Origin: Pedobacter suwonensis
GTDB taxonomy: Bacteria; Bacteroidota; Bacteroidia; Sphingobacteriales; Sphingobacteriaceae
Assembly (NCBI RefSeq): GCF_900111825.1
Contig: NZ_FOJM01000001.1
Location: forward strand, 390,989 to 454,988
Direction of reading: 5' to 3'
Length of the DNA stretch: 64,000 nt
Position numbers and translations under genes: made by a program. The notes beneath the pieces were generated by a model. It did no database searches, was not told the DNA's origin, and saw nothing but the letters and a program-made list of their open reading frames with translations. This document shows, one piece after another, positions 36,464-45,283 of this stretch (within the stretch, counting starts at the first letter, position 1; each line of letters starts with the position of its first letter).

Positions 36464-36756
36464 GCATGGGCATCAATCACCTGTTTTAGTTGCGAAGCCT
36501 GCAGTACACCACTTTGCCTCCAAACTTGTTTTCCATTTTTGAATAGAATGAGTGTAGGCACGCTTTGAACATTAAACGATGAAGCAGCCGGTTGATTTTT
36601 ATCGATATCTACTTTGATAATCGAAACCGAGTCGCCCACTTGAGATTTCAGTTGCTCCAAAATCGGTTTCATCATTTTACACGGGCCACACCACTCAGCA
36701 AAAAAGTCGACCAGCACTGGTTTATCACCGTTAATTAAATCTGAAAATTTAGCCAT
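36460..36756 (-). CDS. Thioredoxin
   Basis: A 98-residue cytoplasmic thioredoxin with the redox site W-C-G-P-C-K (C23, C26), the cis-proline loop S-V-P-T-L, and no signal peptide. It donates electrons to reductases and other disulphide-containing proteins. It stands tail to tail with pdeM: TTAA at 36460-36463 supplies TAA to both genes. Several thioredoxins are normal in this phylum, so I give no allele letter. Confidence 0.93.
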   Translation of the reverse strand: MAKFSDLINGDKPVLVDFFAEWCGPCKMMKPILEQLKSQVGDSVSIIKVDIDKNQPAASSFNVQSVPTLILFKNGKQVWRQSGVLQASQLKQVIDAHA

Positions 36757-36785
36757 GATAATTATATTTACTAAGAAAACAAAGG

Positions 36786-37340
36786 TTAGCTGGATTGGTT
36801 TTTATGAGATCTTGCTACTTCTATTGACTCACTCAATATTTTGATAATTAGTTCTGCATCTTCCTGATTGATCCAGTCTACTGCAGTAATTTTAGAAGAA
36901 CCATCATTAAAGATGATTGATTTTGTATTGGTTGAGAATAAGTAATTGGGTCTCGTAAAATATTTGGTGCTTTCTATATCTTTATTCAATATCATTAAAT
37001 CAGTTATTCCTGTTAAACTGATATATTTTGAGGAAGAAATAAAATCAAATTTCTTTTTAATGATGAGTTTGTTGTTTTGAATACTTAAAATAGTCTTGCA
37101 AAATACTTCCCAAAGCCATGTTTTAATAAAGAACAGCCCTATTGCCGTCCATCCTAAGAACCAAATACTTAATGAGCTTATGGCTTTTAGATTAGCAAGG
37201 ATTATGATCGAAAAAAAAAGTTCAACAGCTAGCCATACCAGCAAAAATGGCGCAAACGCAATAATAAAGAACCAATTTTTAGTTGAGGAGATTACAAATT
37301 CTTTTATATCATTATTCTCAGCAAAACTGATTCTTTTCAT
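36786..37340 (-). CDS. PH-like membrane protein, unknown function
   Basis: A 184-residue protein with two transmembrane helices (about residues 22-47 and 55-75) followed by a beta-rich cytoplasmic domain with the strand pattern of bacterial PH-like or YcxB-like domains. I do not recognise a specific family. It lies 29 bases past the ATG of thioredoxin on the same strand and 28 bases downstream of the ferritin-like gene, so the three may form a transcript, ferritin-like first. Confidence 0.7.
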   Translation of the reverse strand: MKRISFAENNDIKEFVISSTKNWFFIIAFAPFLLVWLAVELFFSIIILANLKAISSLSIWFLGWTAIGLFFIKTWLWEVFCKTILSIQNNKLIIKKKFDFISSSKYISLTGITDLMILNKDIESTKYFTRPNYLFSTNTKSIIFNDGSSKITAVDWINQEDAELIIKILSESIEVARSHKNQSS

Positions 37341-37368
37341 TAATTATACCAGTTTAAAACTAATAGAA

Positions 37369-37983
37369 TTAAGCATTTACAGGAAGTTCCGCGGCTAAAG
37401 CAGTAACCCAATCTTCAAATAGCGCTTTTTCAATTTTAATGACCTCAGCTGCATGGTTTTCCCAATCATCAGAAAAATTAACCAATTGGCTCATCATTTC
37501 CTCCAGATGCCCCTCTTCCTCCAGAATAATCGATTTCACATTTACCCTGCTTTTTGCTTCATCAAGAGCTGCCTGATAGATTGGATACAATTCATCGGCA
37601 CGTACTTCAATGGCATAAGTAACAAATAAATAAGCAGCGAATTTTAAATCATAACCCGAAAGATTAAATACAGCTTTTAAATAGCGACAAACTGCAATAT
37701 CCAGGGCATGTAAATAGTATTTGGTATGATTTGGCGATAACAGCTCGGCGTTGGTATAAGTTTTACAAAGAGCCTCATCAAGCTTCGAAATCTGCTTTTT
37801 TAAATAGTAAGCATGACGGTGTTCTTCTGCAGCATGTTTAAGAATAATGAGGTTTACATTTTCTTTATGTTCTGAAGCGGAGATCTTCTTCGCACCTGCA
37901 TTTTCCATATAAGACAATGTATTTAACCATTTGGCATGCAACACATTATCTGAAACTATTGATTTTAAATTTGAAGCTAACAT
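37369..37983 (-). CDS. Ferritin-like di-iron protein, unknown substrate
   Basis: A 204-residue all-helical protein whose spacing of acidic and His residues fits a ferritin-like di-iron four-helix bundle: E27, then E-E-H-R-H (E54 and H57), then E-V-R-A-D-E, then E-E-E-G-H with a second E-x-x-H. It shows no ferritin cage or rubrerythrin tail motif and resembles small oxygenase or hydroxylase-type carboxylate-bridged proteins. It is upstream of the PH-like protein and thioredoxin genes on the same strand, a setting compatible with redox work; the reaction is unknown. Confidence 0.75.
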   Translation of the reverse strand: MLASNLKSIVSDNVLHAKWLNTLSYMENAGAKKISASEHKENVNLIILKHAAEEHRHAYYLKKQISKLDEALCKTYTNAELLSPNHTKYYLHALDIAVCRYLKAVFNLSGYDLKFAAYLFVTYAIEVRADELYPIYQAALDEAKSRVNVKSIILEEEGHLEEMMSQLVNFSDDWENHAAEVIKIEKALFEDWVTALAAELPVNA

Positions 37984-38064
37984 TATTGATTGTTTAACTA
38001 CTAGGTTGTTCTAATTTTGTGAATTACACCAATCGAAAGCCGTTAATTGAAACCTGAGAAATGA

Positions 38065-39423
38065 TTAAATTTCCCTGTTTAGATCCCAGCTTTCTAAATA
38101 ATCTGCCACCCTACGCACAAACATTCCGCCCAACGAACCATCTACAACCCTGTGATCATATGATAGTGACAAAAACATCATGTGCCTGATCGCAATTACG
38201 TCGCCATGCTCGGTTTCCAATACGGCAGGTTTCTTTTTAATCGCACCTACCGCCAAAATAGCGACTTGGGGTTGGTTAATAATCGGCGTACCCATCACAT
38301 TCCCAAAACTACCTACATTGGTTAAGGTAAATGTTCCGCCTTGTGTTTCGTCAGGTTTTAATTTAGAATTTCTTGCTCTTGCAGCCAGATCGTTAACAGC
38401 CTTGGTTAAGCCTACCAGGTTTAGCTGATCAGCGTTTTTAATTACCGGAACAATTAAGTTGCCACTTGGTAAAGCCGCGGCCATACCAATATTGATATTT
38501 CCTTTTTTGATGATCTGGTTCCCATTAACCGAAACATTGATCATCGGGAAATCTTTAATGGCTTTGGCAACCGCCTCCACAAATATTGGGGTAAACGTTA
38601 TTTTTTCATTTTCACGTTTCTCGAAACTGTTTTTGACTTTATTGCGCCACAATACCATGTTGGTTACATCTGCCTCTACAAAAGAAGTAACATGCGGTGA
38701 TGTTGCTTTACTCATTACCATATGATCGGAAATGAGCTTGCGCATCCTATCCATCTCGATAACTTCATCTCCACCATTAACACTTGTGGTAGAAGGTTTA
38801 TTTACAGATGGAGTTTGTGGAGAATGATCATTTTTTTGAAGTACAACTTCGTTAACCGATGGAGCAGGTGGAGTTAATACCACTGTAGCCGTTTTTGTGG
38901 TGCCACTATTTTTCCGGGCAATATAATCCAATAAGTCATCTTTATTTAAACGTCCGTCAACACCAGAACCTTTTATGGCATCTAATTCAGCCAATGAAAT
39001 ATTTTCCTGGGCTGCAATGCTCTTAACCAAAGGAGAATAAAAGCGATCGGATGAACTAAAGTCGTTTGTGTTTACCGCATGATCCTCATCAGGCAACTGT
39101 TCAATTCCAGGTATAGCAGCGATCTTTTCTTCTGCCACTGGCTCTTCTGCAACAGGCGCTTCAACTTCAGGAGCGTTGCCGCCTTCCGTTTCGATAATGG
39201 CAATTACATCCCCTACCTGGGCAACTTCATCTTCAGCAAATAATTGTTTTACTAATTTACCGGCAACCGGCGACGGCACCTCAGAATCTACCTTATCAGT
39301 AGCGATTTCTAAAACGGTATCGTCTAATTCAATAACATCACCAGGTTGTTTTACCCATTTAATCACCGTTGCTTCTGCAACACTTTCACCCATCTTTGGT
39401 AACAGTAGTTCGTATTGAGCCAT
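38065..39423 (-). CDS. Dihydrolipoamide acyltransferase (2-oxoacid dehydrogenase E2)
   Basis: A 452-residue E2 component. An N-terminal lipoyl domain has the lipoylated lysine in A-T-D-K-V-D-S-E (K44), followed by an acidic linker, a peripheral subunit-binding domain (about 130-175, Y-S-P-L-V-K-S-I-A...G-R-L-N-K-D-D) and the catalytic domain ending S-Y-D-H-R-V-V-D-G (H424). The single lipoyl domain and overall form suggest a branched-chain or other 2-oxoacid complex rather than pyruvate dehydrogenase, but E1 and E3 are not adjacent, so the substrate is open. A minus-strand -7 box TATTTTTG lies at 39457-39464. Confidence 0.92.
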   Translation of the reverse strand: MAQYELLLPKMGESVAEATVIKWVKQPGDVIELDDTVLEIATDKVDSEVPSPVAGKLVKQLFAEDEVAQVGDVIAIIETEGGNAPEVEAPVAEEPVAEEKIAAIPGIEQLPDEDHAVNTNDFSSSDRFYSPLVKSIAAQENISLAELDAIKGSGVDGRLNKDDLLDYIARKNSGTTKTATVVLTPPAPSVNEVVLQKNDHSPQTPSVNKPSTTSVNGGDEVIEMDRMRKLISDHMVMSKATSPHVTSFVEADVTNMVLWRNKVKNSFEKRENEKITFTPIFVEAVAKAIKDFPMINVSVNGNQIIKKGNINIGMAAALPSGNLIVPVIKNADQLNLVGLTKAVNDLAARARNSKLKPDETQGGTFTLTNVGSFGNVMGTPIINQPQVAILAVGAIKKKPAVLETEHGDVIAIRHMMFLSLSYDHRVVDGSLGGMFVRRVADYLESWDLNREI

Positions 39424-39456
39424 ATTAAATTACAGTATTATATATTGGTAACGCGA

Positions 39457-39464
39457 CAAAAATA
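39457..39464 (-). promoter_or_regulatory. Probable -7 box for the E2 gene
   Basis: The minus strand reads TATTTTTG, a full TAnnTTTG match, 33 bases before the ATG. No clear -33 TTG. Confidence 0.45.
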
Positions 39465-39479
39465 CAGTTTTTATTCTTT

Positions 39480-40724
39480 CTAAACTGTTTCTTTAAGGAG
39501 ATTTAATAACATCGCTAAAGCCGAAGCGGCAGAACGTTCGATGTTTTGAATCCGTTTGTTACTGAAATTAAACACCTTAGCGACCGTTTTGTGTTTTGAA
39601 GAAACTGCAATCCAAACCGTACCAACCGGTTTTTCTTCTGTCCCACCATCCGGACCCGCGATACCACTTACTGCAAGTGCATAATCCGTTTTGAAATGTT
39701 TAATTGCTCCTTCCGCCATTTCAGTTACGGTTTCTTCGCTTACTGCACCGAAAGTGCTTAAAGTGCTTTCTTTTACGCCCAGAATGGATTCCTTAAGTTC
39801 GTAAGCGTATGCTACAGCCCCGCCCCAATAAACTGATGAAGATCCGGGATGCTGCGTAATTAAATGTGCAATATATCCGCCAGTACAGCTTTCAGCCGTT
39901 GATAAAGTGACCCCTTTACTTTTCATCAGATCCAGAATAGCTTTTTCCATTGGAATATCTTCATCCGTTACCACAAACTTATTCACTTTAGAAATGATCT
40001 GCCTGGCGTAATTCTCAACTTCTTTATTCAACTCTGCTTCGTTATGGCCTTTGGCCGATAAGCGTAAGCGAACTTGTCCCAATTTTGGCAGATATGCCAG
40101 TTTGATATGTGTCGGCAGGTTATCCTCTATTTCTTCAATCTCTTTGGCCAGAAATGATTCTCCGATATTTGCCGTAAGAATAGTTTTATGTACAATAAAC
40201 GGCAGCTTAAATCGCTTTGTAATCCTTGGAAGAATCTCGTCATCCATAAGATACATCATCTCATAAGGTACGCCCGGCATTGATACAAAAATTGTATTGT
40301 TTTGTTCAAACCACATACAGGGCGCAGTACCATTTTTATTGACAATAACGTCACAACCATCAGGGACATCGGCTTGCTGTATATTGATATCCAATAACGG
40401 GCGCTTATGTTTTTCGAAAATCTGACGGACCATTTCCAATGCAGCGGGGTCATTGCGGAAGCCCATATTAAAATACTTTGCCAAAGTTTTTTTAGTAATG
40501 TCATCTTTGGTTGGTCCCAGGCCACCGGTAATTAATATCAGATCTGCGCGTTTCTCAGCAAGTTCGAGTGCTTCTAAAATATGCTGTTCGTCGTCAGAAA
40601 CTGAGGTAATCTGCTTAACGGCAACCCCAATTAAATTTAACTGTTTAGCCATCCATGCAGAATTGGTATCAACGATCTGGCCAATGAGTATCTCATCGCC
40701 AATGGTAATAATTTCGGCTAGCAT
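39480..40724 (-). CDS. cinA: CinA family competence/damage-inducible protein
   Basis: A 414-residue two-domain protein. The N-terminal molybdopterin-binding-like domain (E-I-I-T-I-G-D-E-I-L-I-G-Q; I-T-G-G-L-G-P-T-K-D-D-I-T) can act as a nucleotide pyrophosphatase, and the C-terminal PncC-type domain (T-A-E-S-C-T-G-G; S-G-I-A-G-P-D-G-G) is a nicotinamide-nucleotide amidohydrolase. Despite the name, its general role is pyridine nucleotide recycling. The preceding lptD ends 4 bases before its ATG, so they form an operon. Confidence 0.95.
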   Translation of the reverse strand: MLAEIITIGDEILIGQIVDTNSAWMAKQLNLIGVAVKQITSVSDDEQHILEALELAEKRADLILITGGLGPTKDDITKKTLAKYFNMGFRNDPAALEMVRQIFEKHKRPLLDINIQQADVPDGCDVIVNKNGTAPCMWFEQNNTIFVSMPGVPYEMMYLMDDEILPRITKRFKLPFIVHKTILTANIGESFLAKEIEEIEDNLPTHIKLAYLPKLGQVRLRLSAKGHNEAELNKEVENYARQIISKVNKFVVTDEDIPMEKAILDLMKSKGVTLSTAESCTGGYIAHLITQHPGSSSVYWGGAVAYAYELKESILGVKESTLSTFGAVSEETVTEMAEGAIKHFKTDYALAVSGIAGPDGGTEEKPVGTVWIAVSSKHKTVAKVFNFSNKRIQNIERSAASALAMLLNLLKETV

Positions 40725-40728
40725 AAAT

Positions 40729-43389
40729 TTATCGGTATGTGTTGTAAAAACCCTGTCTTTTGCTCAATTTTAAGTCCTGTAATATAGATGCCTTAACCTT
40801 TATAGTTACGGAATAACTTTTATAAGCACCATACGGAACCCAGTTTACACTCATATCCCAGCAATGTAAATCGCGGTAAATAGCCAAATTCATAGGCGTT
40901 AAACCATTGTTCTTAAAATCGTATCCTGAATTAAAGGTAATCTTCCATTTTGGTGTTAAATTAACATCGCCATTAAAGTTTAATGTATTCGAAACGGTAT
41001 TAATGTTTCCATCATTTGAATATTGAAAACTGTAGGAGAATGAGAAATTCCAGGGAATGTTAAAATCAACGAATGCATTCGGATCACGGCTGATCGCGGC
41101 TAACTGTTCAGACTGTATATCTGTTAGCCCCTTCTTGTTGGCCGCCGCCCCTAACTTGTCATTAGCCTCATTTTTACGTTTCAAAGCCTCCGGATTTAAA
41201 CTGTAGTCGAATGAGAAACCAAAATTGGCCAGGCGCGGCAAAAATTTACCACTTTGCCAGAAATAACGATCTTGTCTGATCCGGCGTGTAGAACCCGGTA
41301 TGGTATCAGCCGCTAGCGAATATGGATCTAACGTTCCGTTATAGTTTATCCCTAATTTATCGGTGAACTGAGACCGTCCGCTAAAACCAATTGTAGACAA
41401 CTTATAAGATGTAGCCAGGAAATTATACGAGCCACTGAAACTCAAACCTTGAATGATCGGAATTTTTTTAGAACCTGTTCCGGTTGTATCATTCTTATTC
41501 CTCACCTTTAATTCTACCGTATTATCCAGGCCAAAACCAATAGATGCATTAGGACCGCCAAACGAGCCTTGCTGCGCCATGCCATCAAAAATAGAATATT
41601 TTAAAGGCTGTCCACTGGTATAAATCTGATTTCCATTCTGATCTATTGCCGGGCGAAAAGGTCCTGCGCCTGCTTTTGTAAAATCTGGTGAATAAGAAAA
41701 AGATACGTTTGGAGTCATTACATGACGCAATGCCTGAATCTTACCTGCAGGATTAAAATCCCTTCTGCCATATATTTTCGTCGACATACTTGTTGATAAG
41801 CTATAACTACCGGCTCTTTTAAAACCACTAACGGTATCTTCCCTGAAAGAAAAAGTATTATCGGCAAAACTCGTATATCTTCTGTTCACACTCTGAAAAT
41901 TCCATACCTCGTTATAGGTGCCGCCCAGACTGAAATTAAGGTATTTCAGAGCTGTAAACGACATATTTAACGGTATACTGTGTGCAAAACCACTTCTTAG
42001 CCGTTTTAAACCATCATTTTGAAACAGCAAACTATCAAAAGTGTCGATGCGGTTTGTTCCTTGTAAACTATAGCCCACTGTAATTTTTTGATACCATTTT
42101 TGTTCGCCGACAGCGCTTTTAGAACTAAACGGATTAAAAGTAGGCACGTTAAAGGTCATTTCCGGCAGCCTTAGCGATATTGCCCTGGTACTTAAGGTCT
42201 GATCACTTGATGCAGCCAAAGAGAAATTCATACCGTTTGAATAGGCCTTTGCATAACTGATGCTACTACTTGTTGAGTTAGTAGCGATGGTATTAATATC
42301 ATAAGTAGTCCCGGCTGCCGTATTTCTATAATATCCCTTTCTTCCTGTTGAAACCAGTCTTACACTCGCGCTGAACGTTGTACCTGGGTTAGCATTGGCA
42401 TTTTGACTGTGGCTCCAGTTAATACTGAAGTTTTTGGTCGGATTGTTAAATGCATCAGTCCCTTCCAAACCATCTTTAAAGCTAGCGTAAGCAAGGTTAA
42501 TATTACCGTTAAACTTATATCTTTTGGTATAGTTACTGAGTAAACTTGTTTCATAAGAACCATTGGTATAAATAGAACCGAGAAGTTTAGCATCCCAATA
42601 ATCATTTAATCCGAGATAATACCCCCCGTTTTGTAAGAAAAAGCCTCTCGTTGCATCTTCACCCGGTGTAGGCAGGATAACACCCGACGTTCGTTTATTC
42701 GGTTTAGGAAAAAATGCAAATGGCAAACCCAAAAAAGTGGGAACATCTTCAATAATCATGTAAACCGGACCGGTAATGATCTGTTTTTCTGTTACTACCC
42801 CTTTAGAAATCATCAACCCAAAATGCGGATGAGGAAGGTTACAGGTACTGTACATCACGTTTTTAACGTGTAGTTCATCATCTATCTGCTTTTTACTTTG
42901 CCCACCGGAGAAAAAGCCGCCCTCCTGTTCAGAAAAAACGCCATATACTTTGGCCCGGGTTGTTTCTGAATTGTAAAAAATAGAATCCGCAATCGCAGTG
43001 CCTTCAGCACCCGATTTAAAGATCGGTTTTCCTGTATACCTACCGGTTTTTGGATCTTTAACACCACGGGCATAAATAGAATTTTGCTTTTTATCATATT
43101 TGATATAAGCCGCATCCAGCTCAAAATCACCATATACCACCCTTGCGTTTCCATACAAATAGACAATGCTTTTGTCAGCGCTCATTTTAACGGAATCTTC
43201 TGCTTTGTATTCAACCTTCTGGTCGATACTACTATTATTTTTACCTGTCTTTTTAACTGAATCTTTTTTGACAGTGTCTTGCTGAACGATCTGTTGCAAT
43301 GAAAAACGAGAAAATGCGTTAGCTTTACTAACAACATGTGTTAATAAAATGACAGATATTAGAAAAATAGAGCTCTTGAGGGGTTTCAA
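40729..43389 (-). CDS. lptD: Putative LPS assembly outer-membrane protein LptD
   Basis: An 886-residue Bacteroidota-type LptD. A signal peptide (K-P-L-K-S-S-I-F-L-I-S-V-I-L-L... ending S-K-A-N-A) leads to an OstA/LptA-like periplasmic region (Y-L-Y-G-N-A-R-V-V-Y-G-D-F-E-L-D-A) and a large beta-barrel. It inserts LPS into the outer leaflet. The start codon is TTG (43389): an in-frame stop lies only a few codons upstream with no ATG between, and the signal peptide begins exactly there. cinA follows after 4 bases. It diverges from the first amidase gene. Confidence 0.9.
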   Translation of the reverse strand: MKPLKSSIFLISVILLTHVVSKANAFSRFSLQQIVQQDTVKKDSVKKTGKNNSSIDQKVEYKAEDSVKMSADKSIVYLYGNARVVYGDFELDAAYIKYDKKQNSIYARGVKDPKTGRYTGKPIFKSGAEGTAIADSIFYNSETTRAKVYGVFSEQEGGFFSGGQSKKQIDDELHVKNVMYSTCNLPHPHFGLMISKGVVTEKQIITGPVYMIIEDVPTFLGLPFAFFPKPNKRTSGVILPTPGEDATRGFFLQNGGYYLGLNDYWDAKLLGSIYTNGSYETSLLSNYTKRYKFNGNINLAYASFKDGLEGTDAFNNPTKNFSINWSHSQNANANPGTTFSASVRLVSTGRKGYYRNTAAGTTYDINTIATNSTSSSISYAKAYSNGMNFSLAASSDQTLSTRAISLRLPEMTFNVPTFNPFSSKSAVGEQKWYQKITVGYSLQGTNRIDTFDSLLFQNDGLKRLRSGFAHSIPLNMSFTALKYLNFSLGGTYNEVWNFQSVNRRYTSFADNTFSFREDTVSGFKRAGSYSLSTSMSTKIYGRRDFNPAGKIQALRHVMTPNVSFSYSPDFTKAGAGPFRPAIDQNGNQIYTSGQPLKYSIFDGMAQQGSFGGPNASIGFGLDNTVELKVRNKNDTTGTGSKKIPIIQGLSFSGSYNFLATSYKLSTIGFSGRSQFTDKLGINYNGTLDPYSLAADTIPGSTRRIRQDRYFWQSGKFLPRLANFGFSFDYSLNPEALKRKNEANDKLGAAANKKGLTDIQSEQLAAISRDPNAFVDFNIPWNFSFSYSFQYSNDGNINTVSNTLNFNGDVNLTPKWKITFNSGYDFKNNGLTPMNLAIYRDLHCWDMSVNWVPYGAYKSYSVTIKVKASILQDLKLSKRQGFYNTYR

Positions 43390-43405
43390 ATTCGTATTTG
43401 AATGT

Positions 43406-43413
43406 TATTTTTG
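43406..43413 (+). promoter_or_regulatory. -7 box for the first amidase gene
   Basis: TATTTTTG is a full TAnnTTTG match; TTTC at 43384-43387 sits 18 bases upstream as an imperfect -33. The ATG at 43419 is only 5 bases downstream, and an in-frame ATG at 43398 lies upstream of the box and so cannot be the start. Confidence 0.55.
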
Positions 43414-43418
43414 CACAA

Positions 43419-44327
43419 ATGTTTAATCAAAAACGTTCAAAATTAGTGAAAAATATACCATTGATGTATCTTAAATCCATTTTAACCATTATTATTTATC
43501 TGACGCTATCAAATTTAACTGATAATCAAGTGCTTGCACAGGGTTATAAAATTAAAACAATTGTGATAGATGCCGGTCACGGTGGTAAAGACGGTGCAAC
43601 TCACGGGGTGTATTCAAAGGAAAAAGATGTGGCGCTTAAAACCGCGTTAAACCTTGGTCGTGCACTTCAGGATAGCTTAAAAGATATTAAAGTGATTTAC
43701 ACCCGTGAGACTGATGTGTTTATTCCGCTTTATGAGCGGATCAACATTGCAAATAATGCAAAAGCAGATTTATTTATTTCCATTCACTTAAATGATATGC
43801 CGGTTAGGGTATCCAGAGTGGTAGATTATTATAAAAAAGTAAGAGGCAGAAAAGTACCGGTTTACCGTACGGTTACCTCTAAAAGTACTTCAACCAGGGG
43901 AACTGAAACTTTTGTGTCCGGAACGGGCCGTTTAGGGGAGCAGGATGAAGTGATAAAACGGGAAAATGCATCGATGTTTCTGGAAGAGAATTACCAGAAA
44001 AACTATGAGGGATTTATCGCGAATACCCCTGAGAGTGACATTATGTTATCCTTAATGAAACAAACCAACAGAGAAAGAAGTTTAAAGTTTTCATCATTGC
44101 TCCAACAGGAATATGTAAATGCCGGACGCATCAACAGAGGAGTACAGGAAAAAAGCCTTGCGGTATTGGCACGTGCAGCAATGCCAGCAGTATTAACTGA
44201 GATAGGTTTTGTGAGTAACCCTGAAGAAGAAGATTACATGAATTCTCCTGAGGGACAAAATGAAATTGTAAGTGGAATTGTTAAAGCAATTAAAAATTAT
44301 AAACGTATAGCCGAAACATCATTTTAA
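43419..44327 (+). CDS. N-acetylmuramoyl-L-alanine amidase (first of two)
   Basis: An exported Amidase_3 zinc enzyme of 302 residues that cleaves the amide between MurNAc and the stem peptide. The domain opens I-V-I-D-A-G-H-G-G-K-D-G and continues with L-F-I-S-I-H-L-N-D and a catalytic Glu in L-T-E-I-G-F-V-S-N. I place the start at 43419 because the -7 box lies just upstream; an in-frame ATG at 43464 would also begin a good signal peptide (M-Y-L-K-S-I-L-T-I-I...V-L-A-Q). An insertion rich in Arg, Lys and Ser (V-R-G-R-K-V-P-V-Y-R) separates it from its neighbour. Confidence 0.9.
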   Translation: MFNQKRSKLVKNIPLMYLKSILTIIIYLTLSNLTDNQVLAQGYKIKTIVIDAGHGGKDGATHGVYSKEKDVALKTALNLGRALQDSLKDIKVIYTRETDVFIPLYERINIANNAKADLFISIHLNDMPVRVSRVVDYYKKVRGRKVPVYRTVTSKSTSTRGTETFVSGTGRLGEQDEVIKRENASMFLEENYQKNYEGFIANTPESDIMLSLMKQTNRERSLKFSSLLQQEYVNAGRINRGVQEKSLAVLARAAMPAVLTEIGFVSNPEEEDYMNSPEGQNEIVSGIVKAIKNYKRIAETSF

Positions 44328-44339
44328 CAACCTGCCTGC

Positions 44340-45116
44340 ATGAAGTTTAAACTGCTGATCACAATCATCTTATTTTCGTTAGTGGCTGTTCAAAAAGCAC
44401 CTGCTCAGGGCTATAAGATCAAAACAATTGTTATTGACCCCGGTCATGGCGGAAGAAAACCCGGCGCATCAGGTAGTTTTTCGAAAGAAAAAGATATAGC
44501 CCTGAAAGTAGCATTAAAATTAGGGGCGTTATTAAACGACGAAATGCCTGAAATTAAAGTCATTTTTACGCGCAAAACCGATGTAGATGTTGATTTATAC
44601 AAACGTGCAGAAATAGCTAATGAAGCCAATGCAGATCTTTTTATATCCATCCACTGTAATTCGATGCCGCCAGGCAACAAACATATCAAAGGGGTAGAAA
44701 CACTTGTGGCGGGCTCTCACCGGTTAAAGGAACAAGATGCAGCCATCAGGGAAAATGCCGATATTAAATTGGAGAAGAATTACAAAAGTAAGTACGATGG
44801 TTATGATCCCAGTAACCCCAGCAGTTTTATTCTTTTTTCGCTTTTAAAAAATACCTTTAGAGACAAAAGCATTAAATTTGCAAAATTAATACAGAACAGT
44901 TACATCAAAAGGGATGAACGAATGAGTCGTGGGGTTAAAGAACAGGGAGTTTTAGTATTGCAACGCTGTGGCATGCCTGCCGTTTTAACAGAAGTAGGCT
45001 TTATTTCAAATACAGAGGAAGAAAAATACATTAACTCACAAAACGGGCAGAATGAGATTGCCAGTTCTATTTTGGAAGCCATAAAAACATACAAAAAAAA
45101 TATTGAGGTTAAATAA
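44340..45116 (+). CDS. N-acetylmuramoyl-L-alanine amidase (second of two)
   Basis: A 258-residue Amidase_3 enzyme with signal peptide MKFKLLITIILFSLVAVQKA followed by P-A-Q. The zinc motifs I-V-I-D-P-G-H-G-G and L-F-I-S-I-H-C-N-S, and the Glu in L-T-E-V-G-F-I-S-N, are intact. It is a paralogue of the preceding gene, sharing the opening Q-G-Y-K-I-K-T-I-V-I-D, and starts 13 bases after its stop, so the pair arose by tandem duplication and is cotranscribed. It lacks the basic insertion of the first copy. Confidence 0.93.
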   Translation: MKFKLLITIILFSLVAVQKAPAQGYKIKTIVIDPGHGGRKPGASGSFSKEKDIALKVALKLGALLNDEMPEIKVIFTRKTDVDVDLYKRAEIANEANADLFISIHCNSMPPGNKHIKGVETLVAGSHRLKEQDAAIRENADIKLEKNYKSKYDGYDPSNPSSFILFSLLKNTFRDKSIKFAKLIQNSYIKRDERMSRGVKEQGVLVLQRCGMPAVLTEVGFISNTEEEKYINSQNGQNEIASSILEAIKTYKKNIEVK

Positions 45117-45141
45117 CTGGCATTATAAGTGATAGTTATCT

Positions 45142-45149
45142 TAACTTTG
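45142..45149 (+). promoter_or_regulatory. Probable -7 box for the mlaD-like gene
   Basis: TAACTTTG is a full TAnnTTTG match; the -33 is not a clean TTTG. It predicts a leader of about 130 bases containing the hairpin at 45234-45262. Confidence 0.45.
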
Positions 45150-45233
45150 GAAAAATATAAAACAGATACCAAACAAATAGTGCCACCTTTGTGTATTTAT
45201 AGGGTTTGGTACAATAAAACATTTACGCTCTTG

Positions 45234-45262
45234 CAAGTGAAGAAGTGATACTTCAACACTTG
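45234..45262 (+). promoter_or_regulatory. Hairpin in the mlaD leader
   Basis: CAAGTG (45234-45239) and GAAGT (45242-45246) pair with ACTTC (45250-45254) and CACTTG (45257-45262), with an opposed AA/AA internal loop and a GAT end loop. It ends 21 bases before the ATG, so it could influence translation or mRNA stability. Confidence 0.45.
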
Positions 45263-45283
45263 TAACCATTAAATAAAACACTC

